This document shows, piece by piece, positions 59,909 through 64,000 of a stretch of 64,000 nucleotides of DNA. The stretch is from Acanthamoeba sp. SK_2022b (taxonomy: Eukaryota; Discosea; Longamoebia; Acanthamoebidae), in the NCBI GenBank assembly GCA_027943245.1, contig JANDJZ010000059.1, positions 62,001 to 126,000 of the forward strand, read 5' to 3'. The notes under the pieces were generated by a model, which was not told the origin of the DNA, made no database searches, and saw nothing but the letters and a program-made list of their open reading frames with translations. Each line of letters begins with the position of its first letter. The first letter of the stretch is position 1. The translations under genes and the position numbers were made by a program.

Positions 59909-60825
59909 CGAGTAGGCTACTGCACGGATCCGTATTTTTGCATAGTGACGGAGCTGTGCGAGGGCGGCAGCCTCGACAACGTCGTGCGAAAGGCGCAGAA
60001 CAAGCTCACGCTCGACCAGGCAGTGCGGGTGGGCCGCGAGGTCGCGGAGGGCATGAAATACCTCCACGCCCTCAAGCCTCCCATCATGCACCGCGACCTC
60101 TCCCTCGGTACCGCGTCCACCCACACACTCCCCCCCCCTCTCCCTTTCACATCTGCTGCCGTGTGAGTGCTCGCTGACGCTCGCCATCATCGCACACAAC
60201 ACGAAACACGACGCGCGCGCGCCACATATTGACATTCCAGGCAACATTTTCCTGCATCCGTCGGTGGAGGGCCGGGTCTGCATCGGCGACTTTGGCATCG
60301 CCGTGGACAAGCCCAAGCGGGGCTCGGTGCGCTTCTCCAAGAACGGCAATCCGCGATACAGGTCCCACTCCCCCCCCCCCCAGACCCAGCGCTCGTGGCG
60401 ACGCTGACGCGCGTCGATGGTTGATGGTGGGGTGAGCGTAGGGCACCAGAGGTGTCGAACGGAGAACCCTACAGCCGGAAGGCGGACGTGTACAGCTTTG
60501 GCAACCTGCTCTTTGAGCTGCTGACCAACCAGAAGCCGTTTGCCGACGTGGAGGACAACAAGGTGGCCGAGCTCATCGCCAAGGGGTGCACGCCCCGATT
60601 CCCCGATAACTGCGCCGTGCCCGAACGACTGCGAAGGTTTGGCCTCCCCCCATCATCACCACCTTTCCCTGCTATCTCGCACCGCAAGCTGAGAGCCTTC
60701 CCCGCAGGCTGGTGGAGCGGTGTTGGCGATTCAACCCGTCCGAGCGGCCGTCGTTCAAGAAGGTGGCGGCCTTCCTGGAGGACTTCAGCGACGAACGCGC
60801 CGCGCTGGCCATGCTCGCCGACTGA
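57264..60825 (+). CDS. Protein kinase with RPEL-like repeats
   Basis: The long N-terminal half is basic and Ser/Pro-rich, with a coiled-coil-like segment (INQLQKKKHKLENGI, EKRKKQLGKIKRR). Three repeats share RP plus aromatic plus helix: KKRPSWEKFF (58530), LKGRPTWKEVFERGLF (58824) and LQERPSWFELMERGI (59202, exact RPxxxEL). RPEL motifs bind G-actin in MRTF and Phactr proteins. The C-terminal kinase has GGGCYGNVYEAY (glycine loop), VAVKILKK, ELCEGGSLDNVV, MHRDLSLGNIFL (catalytic Asp; Ser replaces the usual Lys), IGDFGIAVD, GNPRYRAPEV and DVYSFGNLLFELLTNQKPF, with the stop at 60823. It looks TKL/NEK-like and active. Introns carry long TG tracts. Actin binding is an inference from the repeats and from its position after coactosin and myosin I. 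Confidence 0.82.
58335..58400. repeat. (TG)n microsatellite in kinase intron
   Basis: A pure TG tract of about 66 bases on the sense strand. Confidence 0.95.
59369..59398. repeat. (TG)n microsatellite in kinase intron
   Basis: A pure TG tract of about 30 bases on the sense strand, shortly before the acceptor for KEKEVQTQKG. Confidence 0.95.
59845..59905. repeat. (GT)n microsatellite in kinase intron
   Basis: A GT tract of about 60 bases on the sense strand between the glycine-loop exon and the YCTDPYFCIVTE exon. Confidence 0.95.
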
Positions 60826-61126
60826 TCAGTCTGTCGCGCATCTTGTTAGTGTTTTGTTTGAGAGAGTGGTGATGTACATTCCCTGCGCGGTGTATTTTTG
60901 TTGTATTGATCAGACACACCCCACCCCACGTACCAGGGTGGTGTCGTGTTGTACCACGCTATGACGTTATGATATGTTTTATTAGTAAAAGAATGCTCTT
61001 ACTACGCCCGTTCTGTGGTTGATTTCTTTTTCTCTTTTATTTCTAATCTGCTCATCATCTCTGGGCAGTAATCATTTCTAACAATCGATCTGGTAACAAG
61101 AGAGCAAAGAAATCTGTGCAAAACAA
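60826..61126. other. Spacer, kinase 3' region and small TM gene promoter
   Basis: About 300 bases, AT-rich from 60960 onward. No coding signature. Confidence 0.45.
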
Positions 61127-61450
61127 ATGAGCAACGTGCCACCCCAATTTCGAGCTAGAGGGCCATCGCGCGGCTATAAAATCGCGAGAGCGATCATACT
61201 GCCCATGGCGCTGTTCGTCATTACCTTCACCTTCACCTCCAAGTTTTCTGTTGATCCCGCCAAAGTCGACGTACGCGCCCCTGCCTCCCACCCCACGTTC
61301 GTCCGGCATCGTCTCATCTTTGTGTGGTTGCAGAAGGCACGAGGGTACACGAAAGACGAGATGGCCAAGCGCAAGGCCTTCAACCAGGCCATCTTCAAGG
61401 AGGTCGTCGGCCCGAGAGCCAACGGCAGCGACAAGAACTCCAGCCAGTAG
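61127..61450 (+). CDS. Small single-TM protein, unknown
   Basis: Two exons (61127-61270 and 61334-61450) give 86 residues. A basic N-terminus (RARGPSRGYKIAR) leads into one TM segment (AIILPMALFVITFTFTS), then a charged helix GYTKDEMAKRKAFNQAIFKE. A positive N-terminus, one helix and a short charged tail are common in small mitochondrial inner-membrane or ER proteins, but no family is recognised. Both splice sites are canonical and the frame is kept, which supports a real gene. Confidence 0.65.
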   Translation: MSNVPPQFRARGPSRGYKIARAIILPMALFVITFTFTSKFSVDPAKVDVRAPASHPTFVRHRLIFVWLQKARGYTKDEMAKRKAFNQAIFKEVVGPRANGSDKNSSQ

Positions 61451-61643
61451 TGACCAGTGCCGCTCTTCTTCTTCTCATCTTTGCAAATACAACTTCACTC
61501 CGACCCCCAAGACAGCTTCCCGATGAAGAGGACGATGACGAGCAAGGATGTGCATTCAGTATACATCGACAGTGTTTCTGTGGTGTGTGGTTGTTGGGAG
61601 AGAGGGAGGAGAGAGAAGGGCCATCGCGCAGGCCAGCACCCGT
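61451..61643. other. Convergent 3' spacer
   Basis: A gap of 193 bases between convergent stops, with 3' untranslated sequence only. Confidence 0.5.
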
Positions 61644-63492
61644 CTAGTGCTTGGAGAGGATGGGCATGTTGGTGCCGAACTGCGACAGGTCCTCCTCCTT
61701 CCACAGCGACGTGATCGTCTTGGTCTGCGTGTAGAAGTGCACGCCAGCCTGATGTCGATGGAGGGAGAGAAAGAGCACCACGCGCGTCAAGCCTCGCACA
61801 CCGAGAACATGAAGTGTGCGGTTGATGCGTACCTTGCCGTAGAAGTGGGAGGCGCCGACGAAGGAGCCGCGCGAGCCGGTGAAGGAGAAGAAGGGCAGGG
61901 GCACGGGGATGGGGATGTTGATGCCCACCTGGCCCACGTCGATCTCGTGCTGGTACTTGCGCGCGGCGGCGCCGGAACGGGTGAAGATGGCGGTACCTGC
62001 AGGTAGAGGTGAGCAGCCCGCATTCATTCGCCACAATGGGGGGACAGTGTGTTGCGCATGAGAGAGGTTGAGTCTCAGAAGGCTTTCACATGTCGGCATC
62101 TCATAGGACAATTATTCTAACTTTTTAATTATTTAATTGTTATTGGGGTCCTCATATTTTCGCCTTGGCTCATCATTGAGAGAAAGCGCCATAATAAATA
62201 ATAATAAATAAGAATAAGAATAATAAGAATAATAAATCATAAAAATATGACGTACCGTTGCCGTAGGGGTTCTTGTTGATGAGCTCGATGGCGTCCTCGA
62301 GGGTGTCGGCCGTGAGGCAGAGCAGGACGGGGCCAAAGATCTCCTCCTTGTAGCACGTCATGTCCGGTCGCACGCCCGTGAGGACGGTGGGGCCCACGAA
62401 GTTGCCCTTGGGGAACTCGGGCACCTTCACCGCCGCATGCCACGTCAGCACGAACACGAAGGGAGGAGGAGGGAGGAGGGGGGAGGGGGTGAGACGCACG
62501 GAGACGTTGCGGCCGTCGAGAGGGATGGCGGCGCCCTGGTCGACACCGCTCTGGATGAGGCGGAGCACGCGGTCCTTGGACTCCTTGGTGATGAGGGGGC
62601 CCAGGTCGGCGCCGGGAGTGAAGCCCGAGCTCACCTTGAGCTTCTTGGCGCGCTCGACCAGCTCGGGGATCCTGGCCCGGAACGCGTTGGTGAGTCGATG
62701 CCATCGTGCGTTGCATGGAGATGGTGGTGGTGGTGGTGGTGATGATGATAAAGAAGATGATCAAGGTGGTGATTTCCATTGGGCGCACAGCCCGCAAGCG
62801 TGGAGTCTCTGCTCAGCGCGTGCGCGGAGCGGAGATGGCGAGCGGGGGGAAAATGTGAAGGCCCGAGAGATGCGAGCGAGCCGGCCGCTCTCACACGGCA
62901 ATGACTCAGGAAGACTCCATCGGCCACCGCGGAGGGTGGATGTGTGGCTCGAGATTTACGCCGATTGGGCGGTTGGACCACCAATCGACAACGAGGCACG
63001 GGAGCCCAGCTCTAAGGGCCGTGTTGAACACCAACAAACAGAGCACGACACGCGCGCGCGCCACGACATGACAAGTATGGATATAGGGGGGTAGGGGAGA
63101 GGCGGGCTCGTACCACTCCTTGCTCTCGCCGATGAAAACGGCGGTGGAGAGGGCCATGCAACGCTGGCCGGCAGCGCCAAAGGCGGCGCCAACGAGCGAG
63201 TTGAGGGTGGCCTCCTTGTTGGCGTCGGGCATGATGGCGGCGTGGTTCTTAGCGGCCATGTTGGACTACAGAGAGAGCGAACACGCACACAATCGTCAGC
63301 GCCGGTGGGGAATGCATGACGGGCACACTGGATGTATGTGGGGGGGAAGGGCATACCTGGACGCGCTTGCCGTTGGCAGTACCGCGGCTGTGGATGTGGC
63401 GACCAGCGGCGTCACCGCCGACGAACGAGATGGCGCGGATGGCCGGGTTGTCGCAGATGAAGTTGACCGAGTCCTGAAACGTTTGGTAACCG

Positions 63493-63562
<70 letters not shown>

Positions 63563-64000
63563 GTGGATGAAGACACGGCGTGGTTGGGGGAGAGCGAGGG
63601 GTGAGCGGTACGTGGGCGCCGTGGATGACGTTGAGGACACCGGGAGGGAGGCCGGCCTCGCGGGCCAGGCGGGCGATGATCATGGAGGCGCCGGGATCCT
63701 TCTCGGAGGGCTTGAGGAGGAAGGTGTTACCGCAGGTGACGGCCAGGGGGAACATCCACAGGGGAATCATGGCGGGGAAGTTGAAGGGCGTGATGCCGGC
63801 GCACACGCCGAGGGGCTGGCGGTAGCTGTAGGTGTCAATGTTCTTGCCCACGTTCTCGGCGGTCTCGCCCATCAGCACGGTGCCGGTCGAGCAGGCGTGC
63901 TCCACGACCTCTGTACACACGCGACTCGTGAGAAAGAAGAAAAATAAAATAAAATAAAAAATAATAAAACACAAATGGAAAAGTCAACAATAACAAAAAT
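61644..64000 (-). CDS. ALDH6A1: Methylmalonate-semialdehyde dehydrogenase (5' end beyond right edge)
   Basis: The mitochondrial CoA-acylating dehydrogenase of valine and pyrimidine breakdown turns (methyl)malonate semialdehyde into (propionyl- or) acetyl-CoA. Exons seen, 5' to 3': [40 protein letters not shown] with [71 protein letters not shown], and the catalytic cysteine in [18 protein letters not shown]. Then come [36 protein letters not shown] with [30 protein letters not shown] and [11 protein letters not shown], with the stop at 61644. The start and mitochondrial targeting sequence lie beyond base 64000; an intron occupies the last 80 bases. The [12 protein letters not shown] block identifies this family among aldehyde dehydrogenases. 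Confidence 0.95.
63494..63558. repeat. (CA)n microsatellite in ALDH6A1 intron
   Basis: About 65 bases of CA on the plus strand; the gene is on the minus strand, so the transcript reads TG. Confidence 0.95.

Overview
The window reads as nuclear DNA of a GC-rich, intron-dense free-living amoeba, most likely Acanthamoeba (A. castellanii or a close relative). This rests on the short GT-AG introns carrying TG, CT or TTGGC tracts, and on the gene content: a TEDS-serine class I myosin with a C-terminal SH3, a kinase-cyclase-kinase receptor, twinfilin, coactosin, a Rho GTPase and an LRR surface protein. The species is an inference; nothing could be searched. Nearly all genes are spliced, so coordinates are start-to-stop spans and exons are given where they could be worked out.

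Layout. 1-12 kb, all minus strand: RCC1-repeat protein (3' end off the left edge), an Arf GTPase of 181 residues, a secreted neutral-ceramidase-like protein, a small ankyrin protein, and a protein with three PH domains fused to a patatin-like phospholipase. 12.3-14.8 kb plus: twinfilin. 15-19.8 kb minus: a receptor with a degenerate 5'-nucleotidase ectodomain, EGF-like module, one TM, kinase, class III cyclase, kinase. 20.2-22.6 kb plus: a secreted C39-like peptidase and a Rho GTPase. 22.6-31.6 kb: a visibly AT-richer island of broken mobile elements (copia 3' end with LTR, copia-gag-like, DDE-like and DUF7869-like fragments, foldback repeats) that also holds a tRNA-Trp(CCA). 31.6-41.9 kb minus: GPATCH3 orthologue, GAR1, an F-box/WD40 protein, an MBOAT lysophospholipid acyltransferase. 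42.6-46.2 kb plus: a membrane-anchored LRR protein whose repeats are each on their own exon. 46.3-47.2 kb minus: an unknown multi-TM protein. 47.7-49.0 kb plus: an intronless GT4 glycosyltransferase. 50.4-61.5 kb plus: coactosin, myosin I, a kinase with RPEL-like repeats, and a small TM protein. 61.6 kb to the right edge, minus: methylmalonate-semialdehyde dehydrogenase (5' end off the window).

Themes. Actin and motility proteins are common (twinfilin, Rho, coactosin, myosin I, and possibly the RPEL-like kinase); coactosin, myosin I and the kinase are consecutive on one strand. Lipid enzymes also recur (ceramidase-like, PH-patatin, MBOAT). The best candidates for something undescribed are the pseudo-nucleotidase receptor with two kinases and a probably inactive cyclase, the triple-PH patatin fusion, the RPEL-like kinase, and a palindromic short motif repeated about eleven times in 1.9 kb of the transposon island.
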